Below are positions 27,021-37,479 of a stretch of 64,000 bases of DNA, in pieces. The notes beneath the pieces are model-generated. The model was not told the DNA's origin. It did not search any database and worked only from the letters and a program-made list of their open reading frames with translations. A program made the translations under genes and the position numbers. Position 1 is the stretch's first letter. The number at the start of each line of letters is the position of its first letter. Location: NCBI RefSeq assembly GCF_018283455.1, contig NZ_JAAMTH010000001.1, forward strand, positions 2,089,501 through 2,153,500. Direction: 5' to 3'. The stretch comes from Planococcus sp. MSAK28401 (GTDB taxonomy: Bacteria > Bacillota > Bacilli > Bacillales_A > Planococcaceae).

Positions 27021-28997
27021 TTAATCGGCGTTCTCGTAGTCCACTGTCTCTTCCAGAATAATCGTCGCATCCCTGACAATTCGGTAAGAAGCACTGCCAC
27101 CTTCGACAATCTGCATTTCAATCTGGTGTTCGGTCGTCTCCGTGATGGTGAATTCCTCGACGGGTTCGACCATGGTTTGGTTCTGGTCCTGAATATAGAC
27201 GCGGATTGTCTGCTCAACTGGGTCTTCGCCTTCCTCTGCAGGCTCTGACGGCTCATAAGGAATTTCCACAGTATCGACATAGGTTTTCACCGGCAGTTCC
27301 GCGCTGCCGGAAGATAAGACGACTTCAATCGTGCTTCCGACTTCGAGCATCTCCCCGCCAGCGACATTCTGTGACAGCACCAATCCAGCTTCCACGGTAT
27401 CGGATTCTTCTTCACGGACGATGCGAATATTGAATCCCGACGACCGGGCGTATTCGTTCAATTCCGCTTCCCCGTAGCCACTCAAATCTTCCACTTCACG
27501 CATGTCCGGCCCTTTGCTGACAACGAATTCAATTTCCGTTTCACTGATGACAACTTCGGTTCCCGCTTCAGGGACTTGACTCAAGATCGTGCCGGGCGCT
27601 TCATCGGAAAATTCCTCACGCACATCCGGCGAAGGAAAATTCGTTCCGTCTAGCATACGCTGTGCCTGTTCAAGCGAGTCGCCGACATAATCACCAAACT
27701 CGGTTGTTTCTTTGCCCATGCTAATGAATAGGCTGATGCTTGACTCCGGATCTCGCATTTTCCCCGCTTCTGGGATGGTGCGAATCACATGATTTTCATC
27801 AACTTCTTCTGAGAATTGTTCCGATTCTTCCTCAACGACAAAACCCGCAGCGGTTAGCTCTTCGTGTGCCGCTTCCCGTTCCATGCCGGAAACGTCCGGT
27901 ACAGCTACTTGCCGCGGCTGGAACAATTCAGGAAAAGCAAATGCCAGGATCAAGCCAATTAATACTAAAGCTGCAATAATCGCCAAGACGATCGGTGTCT
28001 TCTTGCGTTTTTTCTTTTCAGCTGGTTTTTTCGGCGCTTGTTGATTTTCTTTAATCGGCAGCGCCATCGTTTTGGTCGCATCGGTTTGTTCGTATGTGCC
28101 CGAATCTTTGATTGCCGGCATGGCCCGGGTTTCCCCTTCGTCTACCGGTACCGCAAATTTCGGTTCGTTGATTCGCTCTGGCGTGAGTGCCGTCGAAAGA
28201 TCTTCTGCCATTTCATCCGCTGAGGCATAGCGATATTGCGGATTTTTGGCAGTTGCTTTCAATACGATATTTTCCAAGCTTTGCGGCAGGTCCGGTACGG
28301 TCTCCTTCAATGAAGGCGTTTCCGTCTGCAAATGTTTCAAGGCGATGGCCACAGCCGATTCACCTGAAAACGGCAGCTTTCCAGTCAATAATTCATACAT
28401 GACGATGCCGAGCGAATAAATATCGGATTTTTTATTGGCCGTGCCGCCTCTCGCCTGTTCAGGGGACAAATAATGAACGGTCCCAAGCACTGAATTGGTC
28501 TGTGTATAGGAAGTGGCACTTAATGCCATGGCAATGCCGAAATCCGAAATTTTGACATTGCCGTCTTCATCCACCAGCACATTTTGCGGCTTGATGTCCC
28601 GGTGGACGATATGGTTATGATGGGCATGTGCAAGCGCCGATGCCAATTGCTTCATGATTTCCACGGCGCGTTCCGGTTCGACCGGAGAATGTTTGATGAT
28701 GTATTCTTTCAATGTATCTCCAGGTACATACTCCATAACGAGATACGGCAAGGCATTGTCTTCCCCGACATCGAAAATGCTGACGATGTTCGGATGGTCG
28801 AGGCTTGTCGAGGACAGCGCTTCCCGTTTGAAGCGGCGCCTCAACTCCTCTTCATTGCCGAAGTCGTAGCGCAGCACTTTGATGGCGACGTCCCGGTCAA
28901 GGATCATGTCATGCGCCAAATAGACATTGGACATCCCGCCGCTGCCGATCGCTTCAAGCACCTTATAGCGACCATTGATTCGTTTTCCGACTAACAT
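27021..28997 (-). CDS. prkC: PASTA-domain Ser/Thr protein kinase PrkC
   Basis: PrkC is a membrane kinase that senses peptidoglycan fragments and phosphorylates cell-wall, translation and dormancy targets. It has 658 residues. The kinase domain (about 1-270) has G-loop GSGGMSNVYLA, Lys40, HRDIKPQN with Asp133, and DFG at about 151. A Lys-rich juxtamembrane stretch leads to one transmembrane helix (about 333-355). Three PASTA repeats follow (about 360-560). An unusual acidic C-terminal domain of about 90 residues ends in VDYENAD. The ribosome-binding site overlaps the prpC stop. Confidence 0.97.
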   Translation of the reverse strand: MLVGKRINGRYKVLEAIGSGGMSNVYLAHDMILDRDVAIKVLRYDFGNEEELRRRFKREALSSTSLDHPNIVSIFDVGEDNALPYLVMEYVPGDTLKEYIIKHSPVEPERAVEIMKQLASALAHAHHNHIVHRDIKPQNVLVDEDGNVKISDFGIAMALSATSYTQTNSVLGTVHYLSPEQARGGTANKKSDIYSLGIVMYELLTGKLPFSGESAVAIALKHLQTETPSLKETVPDLPQSLENIVLKATAKNPQYRYASADEMAEDLSTALTPERINEPKFAVPVDEGETRAMPAIKDSGTYEQTDATKTMALPIKENQQAPKKPAEKKKRKKTPIVLAIIAALVLIGLILAFAFPELFQPRQVAVPDVSGMEREAAHEELTAAGFVVEEESEQFSEEVDENHVIRTIPEAGKMRDPESSISLFISMGKETTEFGDYVGDSLEQAQRMLDGTNFPSPDVREEFSDEAPGTILSQVPEAGTEVVISETEIEFVVSKGPDMREVEDLSGYGEAELNEYARSSGFNIRIVREEESDTVEAGLVLSQNVAGGEMLEVGSTIEVVLSSGSAELPVKTYVDTVEIPYEPSEPAEEGEDPVEQTIRVYIQDQNQTMVEPVEEFTITETTEHQIEMQIVEGGSASYRIVRDATIILEETVDYENAD

Positions 28998-28999
28998 CG

Positions 29000-29749
29000 C
29001 TACACCTCCTCACCAAGCGCCGTCAACAATACAAATGAAATATTGTCTTCTCCGCCGAGGTCATTGGCCAGCGCGATTAAGGCTTTGCCTTTTTGGGACA
29101 GTGAAGCTTTCGAGCGAACAATCGACGACATGTCCCGCTCGCTTAATTTATTGCTCAAACCATCTGTGCATATCAGAAAATAAGCAGTGCCAGCAAGAGA
29201 AAAATGGTGCATTTCCCGCTCGATGTCCGGCTCCGTGCCAAGTGAGCGCAAGATCCAGTTTTTCTTCGGATGGTCTTCTGCCTGCTGTTGTGTGATTTCC
29301 CCGTTATCGACCAGCACATTGACATAGGAATGGTCCCGCGTTACTTGAGCCATCGACGGGCCGATGACATACGCACGGCTGTCGCCGATATGGCACAGCA
29401 CGCAATCATCCCCTTCAATCAATGCGGCGATCAGAGTCGTTCCCATCCCTTTGCATTCGCTATGGGTGATGGAATGTTCATAAACAAGCCGGTTGACTTG
29501 CAACACTTGTCCAGATAGCCAGGCTGTCTTTTCTTCCGTGGTCAAGAAGGTTTCTTCGTCCGCTTCCATGAATCTTCTGCTGAGCTCATCGACTGCCATA
29601 CGGCTCGCGACATCCCCCGCATTATGGCCGCCCATGCCGTCTGCGACAAGTGCCAGCAATAACCCGCTGGGGCGTTTGAGCACAGCGACGCGGTCTTCAT
29701 TGACTTCCCTTTTTCTACCGGTATCGCTTTCAATTACATACTGAAACAA
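29000..29749 (-). CDS. prpC: PP2C-type protein phosphatase PrpC
   Basis: PrpC (Stp) removes phosphates placed by PrkC. The 249 residues are normal. The start is a TTG at 29749 (MFQYVIESDTGRKREVNEDR), preceded by GGGGTG at suitable spacing and matching the family N-terminus. Metal-binding aspartates are in NEDR, VADGMGGHNAGDVAS, HIGDSRAY, CTDGLSNKL and GGEDNISFV. It is cotranscribed with and translationally close to prkC. Confidence 0.96.
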   Translation of the reverse strand: MFQYVIESDTGRKREVNEDRVAVLKRPSGLLLALVADGMGGHNAGDVASRMAVDELSRRFMEADEETFLTTEEKTAWLSGQVLQVNRLVYEHSITHSECKGMGTTLIAALIEGDDCVLCHIGDSRAYVIGPSMAQVTRDHSYVNVLVDNGEITQQQAEDHPKKNWILRSLGTEPDIEREMHHFSLAGTAYFLICTDGLSNKLSERDMSSIVRSKASLSQKGKALIALANDLGGEDNISFVLLTALGEEV

Positions 29750-29767
29750 TAGTGGACACCCCGCTTT

Positions 29768-31123
29768 TTAGCTTTCGGCAACTTTGCCGTCGGTTTTTCT
29801 GAAGCTTGCGATAAAAAATCCGTCACTCCCGAAATCCTGCGGGAATACTTGGACAAAGCCCTGGCCTTTGCTCTTGAAAGCAGCAGGCAATTCAGCAGGG
29901 ATCTGTTCCATTTGCGGATGTGTGTTCATGAATTTCTCGGCAGTTCCGCGGTTCTCTTCGGTATCGACCGTACACGTGCTGTAGACGAGAATGCCGCCCG
30001 GCTTCAACAGCTTCACCGCTTCATCGAGAAGAGCAAGTTGAATCGTCTGCAAGCGACCGAAATCATCTGGCGTTTTCGTGTATTTGATATCCGGCTTGCG
30101 CTTGATGACGCCGAGCCCGCTGCACGGGGCATCCACCAAGATGCGGTCAAATTTTTCTTCGCCGAAGCGCTCGCTGCTGTCCCGGCCGTCTCCGACGGTG
30201 GTTTCGATTGTCTGATGGCCTAAGCGCTTGGCGGTTTCTTCAATCAATTTGACTTTATGGGCATGCAAATCCATCGCTAGTACTTTCCCCCGTGCTTCGA
30301 GCTTTTCGGCGATGTGGGTCGTCTTCCCGCCAGGTGCCGCGCACATATCAAGGACGTTCATGCCTGGTTCCACTTGCAGGGCATAAGCCGGCAGCATGGA
30401 ACTTTCGTCTTGTATGGTAATAAAGCCTTTTTCGAATGTTTGCGTGCGCACCGGCTGCCCGCCCGTGACGACGAGGCATTCCGGGATAATCTTGCTCGGT
30501 TCGGCAGTCAGCCCTTCCGACTCGAGCATCTCGATCACTTGTGCCGGCGTCGCCTGGACAGTATTGACACGCACCGTCTGAAGCGGCGCTTTATTGTTCT
30601 CAAGTGCCATTTCGCGGGCTTTTTGCATGCCGAATTGTTCCGACCAGCGCTTGATCATCCAAGCCGGATGGCTCGTTTCGATGGAAATCTTTTCGATCGG
30701 GTCGGCAATTTCATTGAATGAACGCACGCCTGACCGCTGGACGGAGCGCAGAATGCCGTTCACAACAGACGCAATGCCGCCGTGTCCGCGCCGTTTGGCG
30801 ATTTCCACCGCTTCGTTAATGACGGCATGGAACGGGATGCGGTCCAAGTAAACGATCTGATAGAGCGATAAGCGCAGAAGCGTCCGCACCCATGGATCGA
30901 GCTTGCCTTTGATATACGGTTCTAAATAATAATCCAAGGTCATTTGATGCTGCAGCGTGCCATAAGTGATTTCCGTCAACAAGCCTTTATTTTTGGCGGA
31001 AATGCCGTAGCTGTCCATTGTCGTATTCAATAAGAGGTTGCTATATGCCTGTTTGTTTTCCACGGCATAGAGAATCGACAATGCTGCATCTCTTACGTTG
31101 CCGTGAATTTTTTTGTTTTTCAT
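29768..31123 (-). CDS. rsmB: 16S rRNA m5C967 methyltransferase RsmB
   Basis: RsmB (Sun) methylates C967 of 16S rRNA. The 451 residues show a NusB-like RNA-binding domain (about 1-140). The AdoMet-dependent methyltransferase carries [15 protein letters not shown]. The two catalytic cysteines lie in VDAPCSGLG and VYSTCTV. Its start overlaps the fmt stop by four bases, as in many Firmicutes, where def-fmt-rsmB-prpC-prkC form one unit. Confidence 0.97.
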   Translation of the reverse strand: MKNKKIHGNVRDAALSILYAVENKQAYSNLLLNTTMDSYGISAKNKGLLTEITYGTLQHQMTLDYYLEPYIKGKLDPWVRTLLRLSLYQIVYLDRIPFHAVINEAVEIAKRRGHGGIASVVNGILRSVQRSGVRSFNEIADPIEKISIETSHPAWMIKRWSEQFGMQKAREMALENNKAPLQTVRVNTVQATPAQVIEMLESEGLTAEPSKIIPECLVVTGGQPVRTQTFEKGFITIQDESSMLPAYALQVEPGMNVLDMCAAPGGKTTHIAEKLEARGKVLAMDLHAHKVKLIEETAKRLGHQTIETTVGDGRDSSERFGEEKFDRILVDAPCSGLGVIKRKPDIKYTKTPDDFGRLQTIQLALLDEAVKLLKPGGILVYSTCTVDTEENRGTAEKFMNTHPQMEQIPAELPAAFKSKGQGFVQVFPQDFGSDGFFIASFRKTDGKVAES

Positions 31124-32052
31124 TCGAATCGGTCTCCTGCCTGTAATTTCGGCCCGCGCAAATAATCTTCAGCCGTCATGCGTTTTTTCCCGGCCGGCTG
31201 CAATTCCTTGATGGCAAGCGCTCCTTCGCCCGTTTGGACGATGATGGCATCTTTTGTCAATTCGATGATTTCACCCGGCGCGCCGGTTTTCTGGCTGTCG
31301 GCGATTTCCGTCCACCACAGTTTGACATTGGCATCTTCTAAAGTAGTGAATGCGACCGGCCATGGATGCAATCCGCGCACTTGGTTATAAAGCTCGCGTG
31401 CGGATTTGTTCCAGTCGATGCGTTCCTGCTCCCGTGAAATATTGCGCGCAAAGGAGACACGCTCTTCGTCTTGAGGGATCCGGGGATTGCTTCCATCAAT
31501 GATCGATGGCAAGGTCTCCTTCAATAATTCCATTCCTGCCGCACTCAATTTCTTGAACATGCTGCCAGTATGGTCCTTTTCTTCAATCGGCACCGATTTT
31601 TGAGAAATGATATCCCCCGCATCCAAGCGGTCGACCATGTACATGATCGTCACGCCGGTTTCTTTTTTGCCATCGATGATCGCTTGGTGGATCGGTGCAC
31701 CGCCCCGGTATTCCGGAAGCAGCGAGGCGTGCACATTGATGGCGCCCAGTTTCGGTGCTTCAAGTACGGATGTCGGGAGAATTTGACCGAACGCAGCCGT
31801 GATAATTAAGTCCGGCTTAAGATCAAGGATTTTTTGCGCCTGTTCGGGATCTTTCAGTTTTTCCGGTTGGTAGACCGGCAAGCCAAGTTCTAACGCTTGT
31901 TCTTTCACCGGCGTCGGCGTCAGGATTTTCTTCCTGCCGACAGGGCGGTCGGGCTGTGTGACGACCGAGATGATGTCATATCCTTCATCGGCAAGCATCT
32001 TCAAGATTGGAGCCGAAAATGCCGGCGTTCCCATGAAAACAATTTTGGTCAA
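31120..32052 (-). CDS. fmt: Methionyl-tRNA formyltransferase
   Basis: Fmt formylates initiator Met-tRNA using 10-formyltetrahydrofolate. It has 310 residues. The N-terminal catalytic domain shows [11 protein letters not shown] and [16 protein letters not shown], with the active-site Asn and His, and a conserved Asp in DAGDII. The C-terminal domain (about 205-310) binds tRNA. It overlaps def by four bases, coupling the addition and removal of the formyl group. Confidence 0.98.
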   Translation of the reverse strand: MTKIVFMGTPAFSAPILKMLADEGYDIISVVTQPDRPVGRKKILTPTPVKEQALELGLPVYQPEKLKDPEQAQKILDLKPDLIITAAFGQILPTSVLEAPKLGAINVHASLLPEYRGGAPIHQAIIDGKKETGVTIMYMVDRLDAGDIISQKSVPIEEKDHTGSMFKKLSAAGMELLKETLPSIIDGSNPRIPQDEERVSFARNISREQERIDWNKSARELYNQVRGLHPWPVAFTTLEDANVKLWWTEIADSQKTGAPGEIIELTKDAIIVQTGEGALAIKELQPAGKKRMTAEDYLRGPKLQAGDRFE

Positions 32053-32555
32053 AGCAAATCCTCCTCTTCCTGCTGGCGGATCATTTCATCCAATTCTTCC
32101 TGCGTGACATATTTCTCGATTTTGCTCGTGAACAGCACGCCGTCCAAATGGTCCATTTCGTGAAGGATGGCCCGCGCTTCGTAGCCTTCCGCTTCCAGCT
32201 CATACCAGGAGCCGTCGCGTTCCTGGGCTTTGATTTTGATGCGGCCGTGGCGCTCGACTTCGCCGAAAATACCCGGGAAGCTCAAGCAGCCCTCGATATC
32301 CATCTCTTTTCCTTCGAATAAAGCGAGTTCCGGGTTGATCATTTCAATCGGTTCCTGCCCTTCCTGAAAATCGACGATCGCGACGCGCAGCGAGACACCT
32401 ACTTGCGGCGCGGCAATGCCGACGCCGTCCGCTTCGATCATCGTCTCGTGCATATCGTCCAAGAGGACAGCAAGCTCGCGGTCGAATTCAGTGACCGTCT
32501 TGCACGGGGTTTCCAATACTTCGTTCGGGTGTTTCACAATTTCACGGATTGCCAT
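32049..32555 (-). CDS. def: Peptide deformylase
   Basis: Def removes the N-formyl group from nascent proteins with a metal ion. The 168 residues match the type 1 enzymes. The three motifs are present: [10 protein letters not shown] (44-53), EGCLSFPG with ligand Cys90, and HEMDHLDG with ligands His132 and His136 and catalytic Glu133. It lies 18 bases downstream of priA. Bacillus often has a second, longer deformylase elsewhere, which this window cannot show. Confidence 0.98.
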   Translation of the reverse strand: MAIREIVKHPNEVLETPCKTVTEFDRELAVLLDDMHETMIEADGVGIAAPQVGVSLRVAIVDFQEGQEPIEMINPELALFEGKEMDIEGCLSFPGIFGEVERHGRIKIKAQERDGSWYELEAEGYEARAILHEMDHLDGVLFTSKIEKYVTQEELDEMIRQQEEEDLL

Positions 32556-32573
32556 TTCTATTCCTCTTTTCTG

Positions 32574-34970
32574 CTACATGACTGCTGTTGGATTCATGTC
32601 GATGGACAAAGTCGCACCCGTTTTGATCCAGTCGCTGCGGTAAATTTTGATTAATTGCTGCAGCACTTCAGCCAGCTTCGGTTCATTTTTGTATTTTATC
32701 AAACATTGATAGCGATATCTATTGTTCACACGGGCGATAAGCGATGCGGAAGGCCCGATAATAATGGTTTTGGGCGACAGGCGGTGGCGCAGATATTCGG
32801 TCATCTGCTGGGCATATCCCGACACCGTCATCAAATCTTCATGGGTGAACTGGATATTGACGACATAATAATACGGAGGGTATCCGCTCGCCCGCCGCAT
32901 AGCCATTTCCTGCTCATAGAACGGTTCGTATAATTGGTCTTTTGCGAGCGTAATCGCGTAATGCTCCGGTGTATACGTCTGCACATACACTTCCCCGGGC
33001 AATACGTCGCGTCCTGCACGACCGCTCACTTGCGTCAATAATTGGTAGGTTTTCTCGGCTGCACGGAAATCCGGCAAATGCAAAGTCGTATCCGCCGACA
33101 AGACACCGACCAAGGTGATATTCGGGAAATCCAAGCCCTTGGCGATCATTTGCGTGCCGAGGAGAATATCGGCTTTGCCTTCGCCGAACGCTGACAAGAT
33201 CTTTTCATGTGCGCCTTTATTGCGGGTCGTATCGACATCCATACGCAGAACACGCGCATCCGGCACGAGCTTTGCCAGTTCCTCTTCAACTTTTTGTGTC
33301 CCTGTGCCGAAAAAGCGGATATGGTCGCTTTCGCATTCCGGGCAAGTCGTCGGCACGGGTTCATCATAGCCGCAATAATGGCATTTCATGCGTTCGCTCG
33401 CCCGGTGATAGGTTAGCGAAATATCGCAGTTCGGGCATTGCAGCACCGTTCCGCAATCGCGGCATAAGACGAATGACGAGTAGCCGCGCTTATTCAAAAA
33501 CAGCACGACTTGCTCTTTACGCGCCAGGCGCTCGCGTATCGCTTCCGCCAATTCCACGGAAAACATCGACCGGTTGCCGGTCCGCAGCTCTTCGCGCATA
33601 TCGACAATATGAACCTCAGGCAGCGGCTGGTTTTTCGCCCGGTTTTTCAGCGCGAGTAATTCATAGACGCCTTTTCGGGCGCGCGCATACGATTCAAGTG
33701 ATGGCGTCGCGCTACCAAGAATGACGGGGCATTGATGCTGCTGGCTGCGCCAAATCGCTACATCCCGTGCGTGGTAACGGGGTGAGTCGTCTTGTTTATA
33801 GCTCGATTCATGCTCTTCGTCGAGGATGATCAACCCGAGATTTTGAAACGGCGCAAAAATCGCCGAACGGGCCCCTACGACGACTTTCACTTCCGCACGC
33901 TGGATTTTTCGCCATTCATCGTATTTTTCCCCTGCCGATAAGCCGCTGTGCAGCACGGCGACCAAATCACCGAAACGCTCCTTAAAGCGGATGGTCATCT
34001 GAGGGGTCAAGGAAATTTCCGGGACGAGCATGATCGCTTCCTTGCCTTCTTCAAGCACTTGGGCGATCGTCTGTAAATAAATCTCTGTTTTCCCGCTGCC
34101 GGTGATGCCATGAAGCAAAAAGGTTTTTTCCGTGTTGAGCGAGGATTGAATAGCATCGAATGCCGTTTGTTGTTCATCCGTCAAATCCAAGGCGATCTTT
34201 TGTTCAATAGCGGTCAGAAGTGAAGGATCCCTGTACGATTCCATAGACGAAAAATTGGCCAAGCCTTTTTCCGCCAGAGCGTTAACCGTCGGAAGCGAAA
34301 CACCTGCCTGTTTTTGCAGTTGGGAAGATTCAAAGCTTTGGCCCACGTGTTTCAAGAAAAACTCCTGTAGCTTTAATTGCTGCTTGGCGTTCGCCCTTAT
34401 AGAAATATTTTCTATATCTCCTATGGAATCTGTAATATGGACCATGCGTATTTTTTTCACGCCGGTTTTCTGCTGGATATTGGTATCCGCCAACACGGTG
34501 CCTTTGTCCATTTCCTTTTTCATGAGCCCATATACGGATTCCGCTTCCTGGGCACGGACAAAGTCACGAGTGCCGAAATACGGATGCAGCTCTTTCGGCA
34601 GCTCGTCGATAGGAGCATTCAACACGAACCGCTTCTCGTATTTGGCGCGAAGTGCTGCTGGCACCATGACTTGCAGGGCATCGATTTCAAAACACACCGT
34701 CTGGCGTTTCATCCACTGTGCAAGTTCGAGCATTTCCCCGTTCAATACCGGAACGACATCCATCAATTCGTGGATCGGCTTGAGCCGTTTTGGGTCAAAT
34801 TCGGATGTTTCTTTGATATTTGTAATAAAGCCGAGCACTTTGCGGTTGCCAAAAGGCACTTTGACGCGCATGCCCGGCTCTGTGAGTGCCTGGAACTTTT
34901 TCGGCACTGCATAATCGAACGGCCGGTCAATCGGATGTGCGGCAACATCGACGATGACTTCGGCAATCAT
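32574..34970 (-). CDS. priA: Primosomal helicase PriA
   Basis: PriA restarts collapsed replication forks by reloading DnaD, DnaB, DnaI and the replicative helicase. It has 798 residues. The N-terminal 3'-DNA-binding domain (1-105) and winged-helix region come first. Helicase lobes follow, with Walker A GITGSGKTEIYL and LDEEHESSYK. Paired-cysteine zinc clusters (CRDCGTVLQCPNC, CHYCGY, CPEC) lie around residues 500-545. The RGYSSF and QVSGRAGR motifs are typical. Its start overlaps coaBC by four bases. Confidence 0.98.
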   Translation of the reverse strand: MIAEVIVDVAAHPIDRPFDYAVPKKFQALTEPGMRVKVPFGNRKVLGFITNIKETSEFDPKRLKPIHELMDVVPVLNGEMLELAQWMKRQTVCFEIDALQVMVPAALRAKYEKRFVLNAPIDELPKELHPYFGTRDFVRAQEAESVYGLMKKEMDKGTVLADTNIQQKTGVKKIRMVHITDSIGDIENISIRANAKQQLKLQEFFLKHVGQSFESSQLQKQAGVSLPTVNALAEKGLANFSSMESYRDPSLLTAIEQKIALDLTDEQQTAFDAIQSSLNTEKTFLLHGITGSGKTEIYLQTIAQVLEEGKEAIMLVPEISLTPQMTIRFKERFGDLVAVLHSGLSAGEKYDEWRKIQRAEVKVVVGARSAIFAPFQNLGLIILDEEHESSYKQDDSPRYHARDVAIWRSQQHQCPVILGSATPSLESYARARKGVYELLALKNRAKNQPLPEVHIVDMREELRTGNRSMFSVELAEAIRERLARKEQVVLFLNKRGYSSFVLCRDCGTVLQCPNCDISLTYHRASERMKCHYCGYDEPVPTTCPECESDHIRFFGTGTQKVEEELAKLVPDARVLRMDVDTTRNKGAHEKILSAFGEGKADILLGTQMIAKGLDFPNITLVGVLSADTTLHLPDFRAAEKTYQLLTQVSGRAGRDVLPGEVYVQTYTPEHYAITLAKDQLYEPFYEQEMAMRRASGYPPYYYVVNIQFTHEDLMTVSGYAQQMTEYLRHRLSPKTIIIGPSASLIARVNNRYRYQCLIKYKNEPKLAEVLQQLIKIYRSDWIKTGATLSIDMNPTAVM

Positions 34971-36166
34971 TTTGCAAATTCCTTTTCAGTGATGAGCGAT
35001 AGCAAATCGAGCGCAAGCGCTTTTTTCGGCATGACCGGGAAGGTTTTTTCGAATTCCCCTTGGCCATATACCGTCACTGCATTCGTATCATGGTCAAAGC
35101 CCGCCTGCTCTGCGCTGACGTCGTTGGCGATGATGTAATCGGCGTTTTTTCGCTCAAGTTTATCTTTTGCATATTGCGCCACATGATCGGTCTCTGCCGC
35201 GAAACCGACCAGGATTTGATGGCTCTTCAGTTGGCCGAGCTGCTGCAGGATATCTACTGTGCGCTCCAGCTCAAGGACCGAATTGCCTTCTTTTTTCTTG
35301 ACCTTCTGCCCGGCGATAGCCGACGGACGGTAATCTGCGACAGCTGCTGTCTTGACGACCAAGTCTGCGCTATCGTATTCACCAAGCACCGCTTCGAGCA
35401 TCTGCTGGGCACTTTCAACTTGAATTCGCTTAACGCCGCTTGGCACTGGCAATGAAACTGGGCCGCTGATCAAAATTGTCTCAGCCCCAAGTTCCGCTGC
35501 CGCTTCAGCCATAGCATAGCCCATCTTGCCGCTCGAAAAGTTTGTCAAAAACCGCACCGGGTCGATTCGTTCACGCGTCGGCCCTGCCGTCACGATTACT
35601 TTCTTGCCTTTCAGCGGTTTGTTTTTCGTAAAATGGCCGGCCACCAGTTCGGTGATTTTCTCCGGTTCCTCCAAACGCCCTTTGCCGACATAGCCACAGG
35701 CCAAAAAGCCTTCAGACGGCTCAATGAAACGGATGCCGTCATGATGCAAACGGTCGATATTGCGCTTGACTGCCGGATGGTCGTACATATGGACATTCAT
35801 TGCAGGCGCAACCCAAATCGGCGCAGTCGTCGCAAGTAGCACCGTTGATGCCATGTCATCGCCTAAGCCATTCGCCATTTTTGCGATCATATTGGCTGTC
35901 GCAGGCGCAACAATCACAAGGTCCGCCCAGTCCGCCAAATCAATATGGGCGATGACCGACGAATCTTTTTCATCAAATGTATCAAAATAGACATCGTTTC
36001 TGGACATGACCTGGAACGATAAAGGCTGGACGAATTGCTTCGCTGATTCTGTCATGATCACTTTCACGTCCGCCCCTGCCTGGGACAATTTGCTGACGAG
36101 TGCGACCGCTTTATAGACGGCGATGCCACCGCTTACACATAATAGGATTTTTCGATTTGCCAACAC
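34967..36166 (-). CDS. coaBC: Phosphopantothenoylcysteine decarboxylase/synthetase
   Basis: This bifunctional coenzyme A enzyme joins phosphopantothenate to cysteine (C-terminal CoaB) and decarboxylates the product (N-terminal flavoprotein CoaC). It has 399 residues. LCVSGGIAVYKA (8-19) and APAMNVHMYDHPAV identify CoaC, and CGYVGKGRLEEP carries its catalytic Cys. VTAGPTRERIDPVRFLTN and FSSGKMGYAMAEA identify CoaB. The start is a GTG at 36166 with AAGGGTG upstream. It follows the rpoZ terminator by only about 26 bases, so expression depends on read-through or an internal promoter. Confidence 0.97.
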   Translation of the reverse strand: MLANRKILLCVSGGIAVYKAVALVSKLSQAGADVKVIMTESAKQFVQPLSFQVMSRNDVYFDTFDEKDSSVIAHIDLADWADLVIVAPATANMIAKMANGLGDDMASTVLLATTAPIWVAPAMNVHMYDHPAVKRNIDRLHHDGIRFIEPSEGFLACGYVGKGRLEEPEKITELVAGHFTKNKPLKGKKVIVTAGPTRERIDPVRFLTNFSSGKMGYAMAEAAAELGAETILISGPVSLPVPSGVKRIQVESAQQMLEAVLGEYDSADLVVKTAAVADYRPSAIAGQKVKKKEGNSVLELERTVDILQQLGQLKSHQILVGFAAETDHVAQYAKDKLERKNADYIIANDVSAEQAGFDHDTNAVTVYGQGEFEKTFPVMPKKALALDLLSLITEKEFAK

Positions 36167-36192
36167 CGCTAAACACCCTTTCTAAACAACAA

Positions 36193-36222
36193 ACTCCCAA
36201 AGAACAGTTTCGCTCTGGGAGT
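36193..36222 (-). terminator. Terminator or attenuator after rpoZ
   Basis: A stem (ACTCCCAGAG pairing with CTTTGGGAGT, one mismatch) with a 10-base loop is followed on the minus strand by TTGTTGTTT. It lies between rpoZ and coaBC within the same gene cluster. It probably lowers expression of coaBC and the genes after it relative to remA-gmk-rpoZ. Confidence 0.7.
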
Positions 36223-36241
36223 CGTCAATTGAGATCATAAG

Positions 36242-36465
36242 TTAAATTTCGTCTTCGTAAATCGCGGATGCATCTTGCTGAACCGGCGTCAATGAGCCAG
36301 CTGCAATCTCTTCAAGCGCTTTTCCAACTGCTTTATGGGATACGTAGGAATCCAGTTTCTCATCGCCATGTTCGTGCAATTGGCGGGCTCTCTTGGACGC
36401 CAAAGCGACCAGGGAGTATTTCGAATCGATGCGGCTTTTTAGTTTATCAACGGATGGGTATAACA

Positions 36466-36466
<1 letters not shown>
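36242..36466 (-). CDS. rpoZ: RNA polymerase omega subunit
   Basis: Omega helps assemble RNA polymerase around beta-prime. ATG 36466 gives 74 residues, MLYPSVDKLKSRIDSKYSLV, the family start. The frame upstream lies inside gmk and is rejected. SLVALASKRARQL is the conserved core helix, and a charged tail follows. Its ATG overlaps the gmk stop (TGATG). Confidence 0.96.
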
Positions 36467-37357
<891 letters not shown>

Positions 37358-37390
37358 CTTCCTCACCGCCATCGATGCTCAAGTAATATA

Positions 37391-37419
37391 TTCACGCTTA
37401 AAACTAACTGTCTTATTAT
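37391..37419 (+). promoter_or_regulatory. Promoter of rqcH
   Basis: On the plus strand TTCACG (37391-37396) is 17 bases from TATTAT (37414-37419), about 60 bases upstream of the rqcH ATG. Its -10 overlaps the remA -10 on the other strand. Confidence 0.55.
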
Positions 37420-37423
37420 ATCA
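37415..37423 (-). promoter_or_regulatory. Extended -10 promoter of remA-gmk-rpoZ
   Basis: The minus strand reads TGATATAAT (37423 down to 37415), a perfect extended -10 (TGn-TATAAT) about 60 bases from the remA start. No -35 hexamer is evident, as expected for this promoter class. Confidence 0.6.
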
Positions 37424-37479
37424 TATTCTTCCATGAAAATGATAAGATGGAACAAAACGATTTGAAAGAGGGATTTTTC

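Noticed and set aside
34377..35138. 253-residue plus-strand open frame across priA and coaBC
   Set aside because: It is a shadow of two real genes on the other strand, has no start signals and resembles no family.
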